A stretch of DNA of 64,000 nucleotides, taken from positions 34,810 to 98,809 of the forward strand of contig WOGZ01000109.1 in the NCBI GenBank assembly GCA_009733775.1, written 5' to 3'. The notes beneath the pieces are model-generated. The model was not told the DNA's origin, did no database searches, and was given only the letters and a program-made list of their open reading frames with translations. The stretch comes from Alectoria sarmentosa (Eukaryota; Ascomycota; Lecanoromycetes; Lecanorales; Parmeliaceae). The position numbers and the translations under genes were made by a program. Below, piece after piece: positions 33,154 through 44,878 of this stretch (its first letter is position 1; every line of letters starts with the position of its first letter).

Positions 33154-36100
33154 CTAGTTGTCATCCAGTCCAGTATGGTCACCGTCATCATCCTCCCCAT
33201 CCGTGTCTGTCTCCCCGGCTGGATCGTCACGCCAGAATTCAGCAGCAGACCGCAAAGCCCGTTCCCACGCGACCGTAAGCCTACGTAACTCCGCCTCCAC
33301 GACCTCCACGGGAGCATCGCCAGCCATGGCAGCAGCACTGGGTGGGCTGGGACGGGCGATCTCGTCCGGTGTGGAGCCGTTGAAGCTATCTGTCGGTGAG
33401 TGAGTGAGTCCGTCGTGAGTGCCGCGTGCACGCTCAGTAAGTTCGTAGGATGATGTGCCGTTGGTAGCTGGGTGATCTATGATCGTGGCGAACTGAGACT
33501 GATCATCTTCTGGTCCAGCTCTGGTGGTGGGGCTAATTGCGTCGATGTGGTAGTCGTCGCGTGATGCAGGTGCACTGTAATCAAATTCATGTGTGTCGAT
33601 CATGGCTGCAGAGCCGGCTGCATTGGCGTACGATTGGTACGGAGCAGCTGCGTCGTACTGCTGTGGCGAAAGGGCGTTGTGGCTATACTGCTGTGGTGGC
33701 GGAGCATTGTAGTCGTACGAGCCTTCATTCATCAGAGCGTCGAGATCGAGGGTCTGGCGAGAAATCGCGGTGTCGTTGTTATGAAGCATAGGAGGTTCCA
33801 CTGGAGCTGTTGCATAATGTTGAAGAGTGGGGCGACTAGGAAAGGCAAAAGGATGCCCGGCCACTTCGACGTCGTCACCTGGGGCCCCAAGGTCCTCGAA
33901 GCTGTGGTTAGGGACCCGATGGTTCTGGTCCCAGTGGGGGATAATGCTAGGCTCTTGGGCGTACTCATGCTGAGGCTCTTGAGCTGGTCTGGAGGCCGAG
34001 TCAAAGTCCCAAGTTTGCAGCAATGTTCCTCGACGGGCGTCTCGGTCAATGGGTTGCTCAACAGGGTTTTCACCAGGTTGTTCACTTTGATTGGCTCGAG
34101 CAGTGTCCACTGGTGTGCCCCGAAAGTTTGACTTCTTCTTATTATTTTCTTTTTGACTGGCATCGGATTCCGAAGTATCATTGCGGAGCTGTAAGTCAGA
34201 GCGAGGACGAGTAGCTTCTGAGCCTGAGTAGCCTCCACCCTCAAAAAAGTTGGCGAAGCGTGCACCGACTCCTCTGATTCGTGATTCTTGTGATGCCGTA
34301 GTCTTCATTGTGATGCCATAAGTCGGATCGATGTTGTCATCGGGGTGATCTGCCAGATTGCTAGGCAATCGTGGCGAGGCATCTGGCGTGTAGGAGGATT
34401 CGGGAATTAATGAATTGAGGTTATTCTCTTCGCGTTGTGCCAACTCTAGATCCATAGTAGGATCCATTGCTGTATCGATGTGGAATGATGGAATTGGGTT
34501 GTCGACGTTATCATAGGCTGACTCTCCGATGTTCACCACACTAAACCTCCAATCTCCAAGATCTTTCTGATCTTCAGGAAATTCGGCCGCAGCTGCTCCA
34601 GAAGGTTGGATAAGCGATTGACGTTGGCCTCCTGATGATGCCCACTCTTCATAGACTCTGATCAGTTGCTGGAGTGTGGTTGTCGGGTATGTTTTTTCAG
34701 TATCGTGGAAATACGGGTGTTGGAGGACCTCGTCCATAGACGGGCGTCTTTTGGGGTTTATATCCAGCACACATGCCACTAAATCGCATAGCCTCTGTGA
34801 GAACCCGTCTTCTTCAGGCTTCAGCCTTGGAGTTATGCGCTTGTTCATCAAATCTATTTGACGTGCACTCACTAAACCTGAGTTTGGTGGTCTTCCTTTG
34901 GCCATCTCATACAGAGTACAGCCATAAGACCAGACATCAATCTGATTGACTTGTCAGCCTCTGTCTAGAGCCAAGCCGCAACATCGCTTTTGACATCTTT
35001 GTCACTCACCTCTACGCCGTAATCTGTACCTTTAGGTGCTTGCCGGTCATCTCCAAGGTTAGGTTTCGCATGTTTCAATACCTCTGGGGCCATCCAATTG
35101 AAAGTGCCAATTATGGTTCCACGTCTATCGGCCTTCGTTTCCATCATACCAGCAACACCAAAGTCGATTATCTGAACTCGGCCTTCTTCATGCACCATTA
35201 CATTTGCAGCTGCACAAAAAAGAGTCAGTCAGCATCTGGTTTCATATGCAGATAGGACTTGAAAACAGCTCCCACAACAAAGCGACTTTGATACTAGTGC
35301 TTACCTTTCAGGTCTCTGTGTATTATGCCGCAATTGTGGATTGCTTTCAGGCCTATTGCTACCTCACGAGCAATGACCAAAATGTAGGACTCATCTAGCT
35401 TTCCCCCAGTGCCTTGCATCTATCATCTATCAGCATGTCACTTCAATTCTGACACACGAGTGGGGCTGAGATAGTTCGGGAAGATAACATGGAGTTGGCG
35501 ACATACTAGCGCTTTCACACTGCCACCTGGTACGTATTCGCTGATAATCCAAAGCTGAGCCTCTACTTCCATTACGTCAAAAATCTGATTGACGTTCGGC
35601 GCTCCTGCCAACTTTTTGAGAACTTTAGTCTCGTGCATGAATTCTTTGATACTTTCGTCTCGAAATTTTGCACTGGCACGGATATCTACTGCGTCTGCAT
35701 CCATAACCTTGATAGCGAACTGTTCCTGAGAGACTTTATGAACCCTTACAAGAGATGTTAGCTCAAGCATACGCAAGATCCAGTACTGTGTCAAATAATT
35801 CAGCCGCAAAAGCACAAAGAACAATACTGGTTTGCAACGGATAGTGAGACGACCTCTAATTTTCCGGCTTTGGATTTTTCGAACAGATGCAAAGAATAGA
35901 TCTCTAAACCATGAAATGTCCAGAATGATGGAAAATTGAAGGATGAGACTTACGCTCTGAAGACTCGCCCATAGGCACCCTTGCCGATGAAGTCCTCGAA
36001 TTGATAAGGGGGAGCAGGTTTGCCGGTCCTACGGGCCCACTCATCGGTTGCATCTTGTTGTCTCTTGACTTGGCTTTTCAAGAAAATTTGGTGCGGGGTG

Positions 36101-36702
36101 ATCCGCTGAATACTTGCAGCGGCCACATCGAGATAACCAGTGCGTCTGAGCCCAGCCATGTTGGATTCTGCGCGTTTTGGTTGGCGATGGTGAAGACCTC
36201 GGTGGATTGCTGGGTAAACTCTCCTGCTGCCCACCTCCTGGACAGTCGGACTGTCTCCGCGACAATCTTGCGAGGTCTCCCGTCTTCGGAGGCCTGGGCG
36301 AGTTTTCCGAAGATATCTACTGACCTCGGCGTCACTCGGTGAAATGGCTCGTCTCCGATGCTCTAGCTGAGGCTGTGCGATATCTAGAGTCTCTTGATGG
36401 TTGACAGGCGGATTCTCTTGGAGCTGACACTGTTGTTGAAGTTGATGCTGGCGCTCAATCTCCTGGATTCGCAAAGTATACCTTGGACGCAATGGATTTC
36501 TCTCTGGAATTGGCGGCGGAGGAGTCTCTACTCTCTGCGGGGTCCCTGGCTGCACAGGATTTGCTGGACGCGGTTGTGGTGCGGCCGGATTTCTACGGCT
36601 CCTGTTAGCCCACGTGATATTCACCAGACCCTGCTGCAAGGTTTGTTCCGGGTCGTCAATTCGGGGAGCCACGACATTCATTACGCCTGTGAAGAGGCCC
36701 AT
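33154..36702 (-). CDS. STE20-like protein kinase, large fungal form
   Basis: Ser/Thr kinase with long N- and C-terminal extensions. Five exons: 36702-35954, 35744-35507, 35419-35305, 35209-35010 and 34941-33154, 1029 aa. The N-terminal 230 residues are disordered and Pro/Gln-rich. The kinase domain spans about 240-500: IGKGAYGRVFRA, AIKVMD, the C-helix Glu region, GGSVKALM, HRDLKAANVMV, IIDFGVAG, TIIGTFNWMAPEVL, IDVWSYGCTLYEMAKGRPP, RPSMDEVLQHPYF. The GTFNWMAPEV motif and SVKALM hinge suggest the STE20/germinal-centre group, close to a fungal-specific subfamily. The C-terminus is a 460-residue acidic, low-complexity tail (Gln/Tyr-rich PPPQQYS repeats). The frame extends 27 nt upstream of ATG 36702 but only to a TTG codon. 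Substrates are unknown. Confidence 0.87.
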
Positions 36703-38185
36703 AACGGCGGTGTTGATGATTGTTGTCAAGGTACGAAAGTATGAAAGTGGTGCATATTGGTGGAGGAGAGTAAGAAAGATGAAAACGCGAGCTCACTTTT
36801 GGTGCTGTTCGAATGTTTTCTACGTGATCTGTTGTTTCTTCACCAGCAAGCCTAACAACACTTTCCCCCCTCCCTCCACCACCAGCAACGATGGAGTTCT
36901 ATTCTTTCATGGGGGTCATCAAGCTTCACAGGATACATAGGGAGGTGTTCACGGCGACAGAAGCATATTCCAAACATATATCGTTGAAAAGACGGTCCGG
37001 GGAAGATTCAGACTAGGAGAATTTGAGGTTCCACAGCCAAAATTGCTCCATTCACGTGACGTCTTCTCCGGTATTAGCTGTCGATCATCCGCTGGCTAGC
37101 CGTTTAGAGTTACTCTTTACTCTGTCGGCAAAACATGCTGAGACTGCAGGAAAAGTCAGAAAGCAACATTTGTCATTTTTATAAGCTCTGATGTGAGAGC
37201 TTTGTCACTGTTCGTGCATGAAATTGGCCCCTGGGAAGCACAGAGATGTCTAGGTCAGTAATCAAAGGATTCAGCAATCCGGAACACACTATCCAAGCAA
37301 GTCCTTACTCTTCAGAACCAGCACACGCCTCGCAGCATGAGAAAGCATTGGCAGGCTCTATCTTACCGACAGAGTCTTCTATGGAAAGGCAGAGCAAGGC
37401 AAGGCAACTATTCCAAGTCCGTGCATTTTGGACCAAGGCCGGTCCCTACGAGAAGATGACACCAAAGGCGGCTCGGCCTGAAGAGATGGAGCCTAGGAGC
37501 TCAAGAGCTTAGAGACGACACGCCCTCCACGATGGTCACTGGATCCTGTAGAGCACAATGGGCAGTGGCTGTACAACAGCGTCACTAATATTCGGCCATC
37601 CATTGCTGCAGGTGTTGCATCCTGAGCGGAGTCGTCAGAGCGCATCTCCGCTCTAGCAACCCCATGATCTCCGGATGGAATTGTTTCTTCTTTGTTTTTT
37701 CTTTCCATTTGCTTACGAGAAACTTGATTTGCGAAGCTCCTCCCACATTTCCAGCTTTATGAAAGCGACTACTGAATAATGACTGAACGACTTAACAAGG
37801 GAAATGGCAAGAGAATGGAAAGAGAGTCGAATGCGCCGTTGGCCTGAAACATGCCAAGACCTAAGTGGAAGCAGTGAAACCGCACGCCACGCTATGGCTT
37901 CTCCGTATGCCCCAAGCGGCTTACTCTACCTCGATTCTGTTATGGAACACGGTTTGGTTGGTCGTTGGTCAGAGTAATGCTGTTGACTTCAGGATGCATC
38001 CTCAGTTTATTATCATTAAGTATTAACTTATTAAGGTCTATCAATGAGCACAGCCAGGTTACAGGTAGGTAGTCTGTCTCATGAGTTGGACAACATATAT
38101 CTCTGGGCCTTGCCCCTCTGTTCTACTCATACACCTACACAACATCAGCCCTTTCCCTTTCGCTGACATTTCCAACACTGCCAAA
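36703..38185. other. Intergenic, one doubtful small ORF
   Basis: About 1.5 kb. An ATG-initiated 88-codon frame (37246-37512, +) has no recognisable family, so I leave it as unsupported. The remainder has no repeat or RNA gene that I can see; the last 100 bp are the likely promoter of the gene at 38186. Confidence 0.4.
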
Positions 38186-38854
38186 ATGCTTATTTCAACG
38201 CCTAAATATCTAGCCCCCTTCCTTACCTTCTTCGCCCTCATCCTTCTGTTCCTCACTCGCCGTCATATGATCCAAGGTTTTCCTGGGCAAAGAGCAACAG
38301 AGTATATCTACGAAAACTTTGACCAGACGGTCATTGGAGGCGGAATGACCGAGCTCCAGGAGACCACTGTGTATAACAAGCTTTCTGGAGACACTCCGAG
38401 CGATATCGAGGCCAATTGGTTGGCGACGCTAGGTGCGAAAAGCCTCCTGCAAAAGGTGCAGGAGTTTCGAGACCGCATCCAGGCCAGCTACAATGATGAT
38501 TGCAGGAAGAGCGTCTACCAGACGCTAGAGTACGCTAAGCTCGAGCTAGAGAATGTTGGAAAGCAGCCTTTCAATACGAAGAAGATAATACAAGGCGTAC
38601 AGAAACTCAAGGTCGCGCTGAAGGCCGCTGAGGAGGTCATCGCTCGGGGTCCCGAGCCAAAGACTATGGTCTCCAAATCTGCAGACTGAGGTACAGCAGC
38701 CACTCAACCGGAAGAAGCCTTTCAGAAAACCGAAGTAGATAGAAAATGCAAGGAGAAAGCTGCCGCTTTGGCGCAATTGCAGAATGCCGAGCTTGGTGCA
38801 GTCATGGCGGAGTCGAAGGAGGGTCCGAACTTTCATTCAAGGGCCACCTCCTAG
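38186..38854 (+). CDS. Small membrane-anchored protein, unknown; in-frame TGA at 38687-38689
   Basis: ATG at 38186 opens a 167-aa frame: signal-anchor (MLISTPKYLAPFLTFFALIL then LFLTRR), a middle part, and a helical coiled-coil-like C-terminus (SLLQKVQEFRDRIQASYNDD, YAKLELENVGKQ, VQKLKVALKAAEEVIA). The frame stops at TGA 38687-38689 and then stays open in the same frame for 54 more codons to TAG 38852-38854. That extension is also helical and K/E/A/Q-rich (EEAFQKTEVDRKCKEKAAAL, LAQLQNAELGAVMAES), in keeping with the protein before the stop. The TGA may be a recent nonsense mutation, a readthrough codon or the true end. The downstream context GGT is not the strong CTA readthrough context. No function is assigned. 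Confidence 0.5.
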
Positions 38855-41623
38855 AGGACAACTACCATGAGGGCGTTGACCAATTGTTCTTCGGCGCAAT
38901 TTGGATCGCGGCTCAAGCTTTGAAGCTCTGCACTCTATTCAGACACAGACCTCAACGATGTCCATTGCGGATCTATGCAGAAGAATACTGCATTTGATGC
39001 CTCTTACACTCGCATCGCCTGAAAATCTTTCTGGGCATTGACTCAACCGGTACAAGTCTGTGCGCGCTTTTGAGAAACTTGCTTGGGATGTCGTCAATCC
39101 CATGCGCACTGCAAACCTAAACCCTGGAAGATATATGCGAGGATATTTCTCACCAAAACGTCTCTTACAAACCGTTTATCCGCCCATACTCGACGAAAAC
39201 CGAATTTGCCTCGGGAGAGCAGCCGCCATCCTCAACAGCAACCTTTGAAAGAGGACTCTGAGCCAAGCGAGAAATATGGGCCACTGCATGTCTCACCCGC
39301 ACTACCGCGACGACATCTATCCCTCCTCAAATACGGCCACCAAGCGGAAAGATACATACGCAAGAGTGGGTGCGAGATCAACGTCTCCCAAGAAACCGGC
39401 AGTGAGAAAAGGAGATGGGAAGGAGAAAGAGATACAGGGACGGCGCGATGACGGGAGTTGGTCAGCCCTTCAAACGACCTTTATGACGAGCAATATGCTC
39501 AATTTGGATATCGCCCTTGGTATCATCTGATAGATTAGATTGAATTTCCCATCATCACATCCGCAAGTTGGCACAATTTCATGCATTTGCAGAGAGTCTG
39601 CTGAAGAGTTCTATACGTCCATCAAGCAAATTCGTGATCCTGCTGCGTGAAGCTCCTGATTGATCTTGTAGAGTAATGCCATAGTCGCCCGGACTCTCTA
39701 TGAGCTAGGGAGGTTCTCCACTCTTCTCCACCACCAATCTCAACTCATCCTAGTATCAACCATCTCCCTTCCTCGTATGACCACTTTCGTCCGCAATAGC
39801 CTGAGCGTCAGGCTCGCGGTCGGCTTGTAGAGTACTCTACTCAAGGATCAGTGGCAAGGGTGTGACAAAATTTGATCCCAAGGCTTTGTCTGCGTCTCCG
39901 TGTTGGACGTCATCTTGTCGAGACTACCTACCTAAGCATGTGAGAAACCGCTATCAGTTGGGTACGCTTCTAAGAAAGTAAGAGCATCGGTCATAAATCA
40001 TGTATAGAGGGAATCTTAAGACTTCTTAAATCCCACTGTGGCAAGTTTGCCGGTTGCATTGTGAACCTTGGAAATTTCGAGGTTCCTCCTCAGTAGGACT
40101 TGGAGGTTTTAAAGTTTTTGCCCGCCAAATTCTCCCTCTATGCATGATTTATGACCGATGCTCTTACCAAGTGTGTTCACGACCTTGAGAAAAGCACGAA
40201 GGCACTTCGTGCCACCGGGCATAAGTTGTAGACGGAAGAGCTGAATAAAGTAAGGTTGATGTAAGTGGAAACGCGAGCGCCTGCCCTTCTTATGAAACGC
40301 TTCAATTGCCCAGCCCAATCTACTCGACCTCCAGCACAATATTCTTTTGTAGGCTCTCGTTTCATCCATCTTTGTGCAAGATTTCAACTCTCTTTGGGTC
40401 AGTGGTCAAGCAGAAGTGTTACATCTGCCGAAAGACGCGAAAGTTACTCCTGCAAACTTCTAGATCAAACACGACTCGAGCAGCCAGAGTGGCAGCAGTG
40501 TCCAGTCTCGTCAAATATCGCGTGATGACCGAGGGGCGAGGTCGGTTTTGAAGGTGAAGCGCGAAGAAGAGCAAGCGGATGAGCGACGCAACGCTCCTGG
40601 CTCCGTCACCACCCACAGCAGCACAAGAGCCCCAATCTTTCCATCTCGAATTCCTGCTGGACCACAGAGATCTATGCTCTGACCAAGAGCCTCGCCGTTG
40701 ATGCCGTGTTCCACGAAGCCGCTGTTTTGGAATGACACTCCGTGGCTCGGGCGCGAAATTCCCAGTGAATTGACGCTTAGCATACGCATCATACAAAGCA
40801 TTCCGCCAGTGGAGATTATAAAATACCTACTCCATTGATGCTTGATATCGGGTACGCGCAGGAAAAAATGTTGGGCGGCGGCGGCGACAGCATTCGATAG
40901 TACGCCGTCTTCCTGAACCTCAACCAGACCGTAAGTACAGTCAGCAACTGCAGACTACCGAAAAATTGGACCGACAAAGTGATGGTACCCATCATTTTTT
41001 GGCACCTGAGATCAGGTCACATACATCACCTCACGAGCAATCACGAGCTGATCGTCATGAACAGTCACCCTCACAGGATGGAAGGCATGGATCCAAGCGC
41101 TAGCGATTATTTTACGAGTACTTTTGCGCCCAACCTACTCGCAAGGGGTCTGGGACACAGTCGTAGAGACTACACAGCGAACTGATTTTGAAGATTTCAG
41201 GGCGTGTTCCTCGCAGCTGTCGGCTGTGTGAATCCTACTCATATGGTCTCCGAGGCTAGCGAGAAGATGTGGAAAGAGACACGTCGGCAGCTCGGTCTTA
41301 CTAGGAATGCATGGATATGCAATATATTCCGAGGGCCGGTGTGGAGGTTCGCGTCGAAAGCGGAATGACGTTTGGAGTGAAATCATCTGAGAGCTGCTTT
41401 GAGGAGGCTTGAACATCCGGTCTACATGTGTCGGCACGGCTCTCGCTCTTAGGGTGAGGGAAAGACCAAAAAGTCGCGATATCGAGAATTAAAACGAGTA
41501 TCGGTTCGAATCCTTCAAATTGATTTGGACCGTCGCAATTGGTCTTTCAGGTTATATTCCAAGGCTGTTAGATCTCCGCATGCGATCCCTCCCACTCGTT
41601 AGGGAATTATTTAGACGTACCAC
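38855..41623. other. Gene-poor interval with several doubtful ORFs and a MITE
   Basis: About 2.8 kb. Open frames at 39083-39451 and 39276-39530 (+) overlap in different frames and may be fragments of one lost gene. A minus-strand ATG frame at 40801-40511 (96 codons) has a hydrophobic stretch (GALVLLWVV) but no family. None is supported well enough to call. A 184-bp MITE sits at 39981-40164. Confidence 0.4.
39981..40164. mobile_element. Non-autonomous DNA transposon (MITE) with TA flanks
   Basis: Terminal inverted repeats of 31 nt with one mismatch: 39981-40011 (AGAGCATCGGTCATAAATCA...) against the reverse complement of 40134-40164. Both ends abut a TA dinucleotide (39979-39980 and 40165-40166), as for Tc1/mariner-type targets. 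The 184-bp body has no ORF. Only one copy is in the window, so mobility is inferred from structure. Confidence 0.75.
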
Positions 41624-44600
41624 TCATTGAAAGCCTCGTCCAATCCTAGGTGTCAAAGGTCTCTTCACCGCTCCCTGTGTCGAGACACGCTTGATCGCTG
41701 AAGTGACCGGCCTTTTGATGGCTGTCCCCAGCTCCGCAGCTTTCGCAATTCTTTGAGCCTCTCGCTCTTTGTCTTCAGCCATCTTCGCCTCGATCTCCAT
41801 CTTTCGGTTGAATTCATGTTCTGTGACTCGTTTCTCGCGGGCCGAGTAGCCCTTTTCTTTCACAGAGTAGAAGACACCTCCAAGTTCGGCAAGCCACTGA
41901 TAAAGCTGTGAGCATGTAGCAGATTCTGAGAGAAGAGATGCGACTTACGTGTGGATCCACAGCAGTGACAGTGGACATGTACTCCTTCGAAGTGAGGATG
42001 AGCTCATGATACACCACATAATCTGGCATGAACCCTGAACCATACAAGGCGCTTGTAGGGTGCAACTGCACAGTGACGCTGGTCCTTAGATTGATATACT
42101 CTCCAACACCTTTCTGTTTAGCAGCCTGGTGATAGTAGCCCGAGCAGATGCACTTCCGGATGACGTCCCAATCAGTACCACAACTAGTCAGTTCCATTTT
42201 CTGTACCTTCATGATGTCGTGCAACTGTTCTCGGATCTCCTTGGCCCGTCTGACGGCCTTTGGATGGAGGAAATGTCGGATACACCAGCCATCTGAATAC
42301 CCATTTGCTTTCCATAGTGTGTACACGTGAAGGAGGGTGAGATGATCTGATTCGGAAACAAAGAACTTTTCTCGAGCTGCGTCTGATTCTTCTTGTCGCT
42401 CTTTCGGGCGGTAGAAGACACTGGGCACCGAGAGCATGGAGACAATCGTTAGCATTTCCTCACTGCAGCCGTAATCCTCTGAGGTGATGATCAGCTTAGC
42501 GAGCGAGGGGTCCATAGGAAATGCGGTCATTTTCTTGCCCATGGGAGTAAGATCGCCAATGTTGTCAAGCGCTCCCAAAGCCCAGAGATCGAAGAGCGAG
42601 GTCGTAATCGTATCTTGGGGTGGTGGATCCATGAAGTCGAAGTCGAGAAGATCCCTCACGCCCAATGACTTCAGCAGTAGGACAGTGTTAGCTAAATTAG
42701 TTCTTTGGATTTCCGGTATGGTCTGGATATAGAACTCATCCTTGAATGCAGCCTCGGTGAACAGATGAAACGATTTGCCCGGGCCTGTCCTTCCCGCACG
42801 TCCAGCACGCTGAGATGCATTGGCCTGGGAAATCGGCGTAATTTGTAGAGCGTCCATGCCCATTCGAGGATTGTAAACTTTAAGCTTCGAAAAGCCAGCG
42901 TCGACAACGTACATGATACCGTCCACAGTCAGACTGGTCTCCGCAATATTTGTAGCCACAATGACCTTGCGCACGCCAGGCGCTGCCTTTTCAAAAATTT
43001 TCGCCTGTAGATCCGCTGGCATTTGACTGTAGATTGGGAGAATGCTCAACTTCGGTGGGTCGTTGAGCAAATTTAATCGCTCCTCCACAAGCTCACAGGT
43101 TATTTCAATGTCCTCCTGGCCGGTCATGAAGACCAGGATATCGCCCGCAGGCTGGGACACATGGATGGCCAAGACCTGCTTGACAGCGCTGTCTACATAG
43201 TCTTCGCAAGGCGTTCGGGAGTATTGTAAATCGACAGGGAAAGTACGCCCGGGGATGAAAAATTCTGGAGCTCCACCATAGAAACGCGAGAATCGATCTG
43301 AGTTCATGGTAGCCGACGTGACTATTAGCTTCAGATCTCGCCGCCGAGCCAGAACTTTCTTAATTAGCCCCATAAGTACATCAGTATTGAGCGCACGTTC
43401 GTGAGCCTCGTCCATAATTATACAAGAATACCTATCCAGATCAGGTTCGTTGAGGGACTCTCGGAGGAGCACTCCATCCGTCATGTACTTGATAGCGGTC
43501 TCCTTGCTGGTGCAGTCTTCGAAACGAATAGCGTAGCCAACTAGTCCGCCAAGCTTGACTTCCATCTCTTCACTTACTCGTTTAGCAACACTCATGGCTG
43601 CTACTCTTCGAGGCTGCGTACATCCTATGAGTCCTGATTGTGCGTAGCCGTCTTCGTAGAGAAACTGGGTGAGCTGGGTTGTCTTCCCAGAACCTGTCTG
43701 CCCAACCACAATGACCACTTGGTTGTCTCGTATCACTCGAAGCAGCTCTTCCCGCACCGCAAACGCAGGGAGATATTCTCTTTGCTCTCGAAGCGTCTTG
43801 TTTTTACTAAAAAGACTTTGTCCTTCGTTTTTCTTCAGGTGCTCAGCAAATTTGTTACCGCTTTTGATCTCTTCTTCGCCCGGAGCTGGCGCCGCACTGT
43901 CCCCTTCATCCTCTTTGACACCCATGAGGTTTCCCAATGCAGTACCGGCCATATTGGTCGCCTCTTGCGCCTGCTTCTGCCTTTCCTTTTGTTGCCTCTT
44001 CTCCTTCACCACTTTGCTTCCTTTGCGACTAAAGACGGCCATGTCGCTTTGCGGATCCCGGACGGCCGGTACTGGGTCTAATTGTTTAGTGAAGATCTTT
44101 CTGCCGTCCAGAAAAGGCGGCTTGATATCATGTACCAACAAGTGCACTCTCGTAGCCTCTTCGTCATCCGCAAAGTCGGCTTCATGATCTCTGCGCTGCG
44201 CAACACCTGAAGTGAGCAATCGATTAGTCTCCCAGGCATCCACGTCCCGTTGTTTCTGAACAGCCTTTGCGCTGACCCGGTTGCCCTTCTTTTTCTCGGC
44301 CAGGGCGGCTTCTGCTTGCCGGTTGGCCCATGACGCATCTGAACCAAATGGATTATGGGACTCATCACCCAACGTATGCCCAAACTCGTCTCCAGCATAC
44401 CAGTCTCGGTCTAGGGCGTTGGAGTCTTCCTCATTGACGAATGGTTCCGGTCCGTCAAATTCTTTCTGGCGCGGTGTAGAGGCGTATCTAGAGGCTTGCG
44501 GTGTCGACGATGCGGGCGCATTCCTAGAATCATTCTTCTGTATAAATGGTGTCTGATTCCCGTTGGTTCTACTGTGCAATGGGGTTTGGGCAGATCGGAA

Positions 44601-44684
44601 TGTCCTCGCAGTCGACGGTCTTGATGGTACGGCAAACCGGTCAGAGTCGAGCTTACGCCTCTTAAGACTATCTTCGCGAGCCAT
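41624..44684 (-). CDS. PRP16: Pre-mRNA-splicing DEAH-box ATPase Prp16
   Basis: RNA-dependent ATPase that remodels the spliceosome after the first step of splicing. Two exons: 44684-41949 and 41896-41624, 1002 aa; the junction rebuilds DPHWLAELGGVFYSVKEKGY. Long charged N-terminus, then helicase motifs: VVIVVGQTGSGKTTQ (I), GCTQPRRVAAMSVAKRV (Ia), IIMDEAHERALNTD (II, DEAH), LIVTSATMNSDRF (III, SAT), LVFMTGQEDIE (IV), VIVATNIAETSLT (V), NASQRAGRAGRTGPGKSF (VI). The HA2/ratchet and OB-fold domains follow (YVVYHELILTSKEYM). ATG at 44684 (MAREDSLKRRKLD) fits best; an in-frame ATG at 44750 is an alternative, and the frame further upstream begins with GTG. Divergent from PWP1. Confidence 0.95.
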
Positions 44685-44878
44685 GATAGTAGTAGTTGTC
44701 AACAATGAGGATTGGCTGATCAATTCAAGCTTCGGAGAGGCGGGTGACATCGGCCGAGATCGGCGTGGTGTCGATGAAAAAGTTGTGCCGAAGATCTTCC
44801 ATCCCACAAACTTTTTGTCTTGGTCCCTCGGTCCACGGGTTTGAAGACAATGGTCTTAAAAGGCCGATCGAAAAAGCC
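44685..44878. promoter_or_regulatory. Bidirectional promoter, PRP16 / PWP1
   Basis: A 194-bp gap between two divergent ATGs of RNA-processing genes. No elements are assigned. Confidence 0.45.

Noticed and set aside
35748..35953. Open frame across the first kinase intron suggesting an extra exon
   Set aside because: Direct splicing from 35954 to 35744 already gives a continuous glycine loop to VAIK segment with nothing missing.
37246..37512. 88-codon plus-strand ORF
   Set aside because: ATG-initiated but without family, intron signals or conserved features that I can see; length is compatible with chance.
40511..40801. 96-codon minus-strand ORF with a hydrophobic stretch
   Set aside because: No family match and overlapped by open frames on both strands; not enough to call a gene.
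41490..41540. GGTTCGAATCC resembling a tRNA B box
   Set aside because: The flanks do not form a T-stem or acceptor stem and there is no A box at the right distance upstream.
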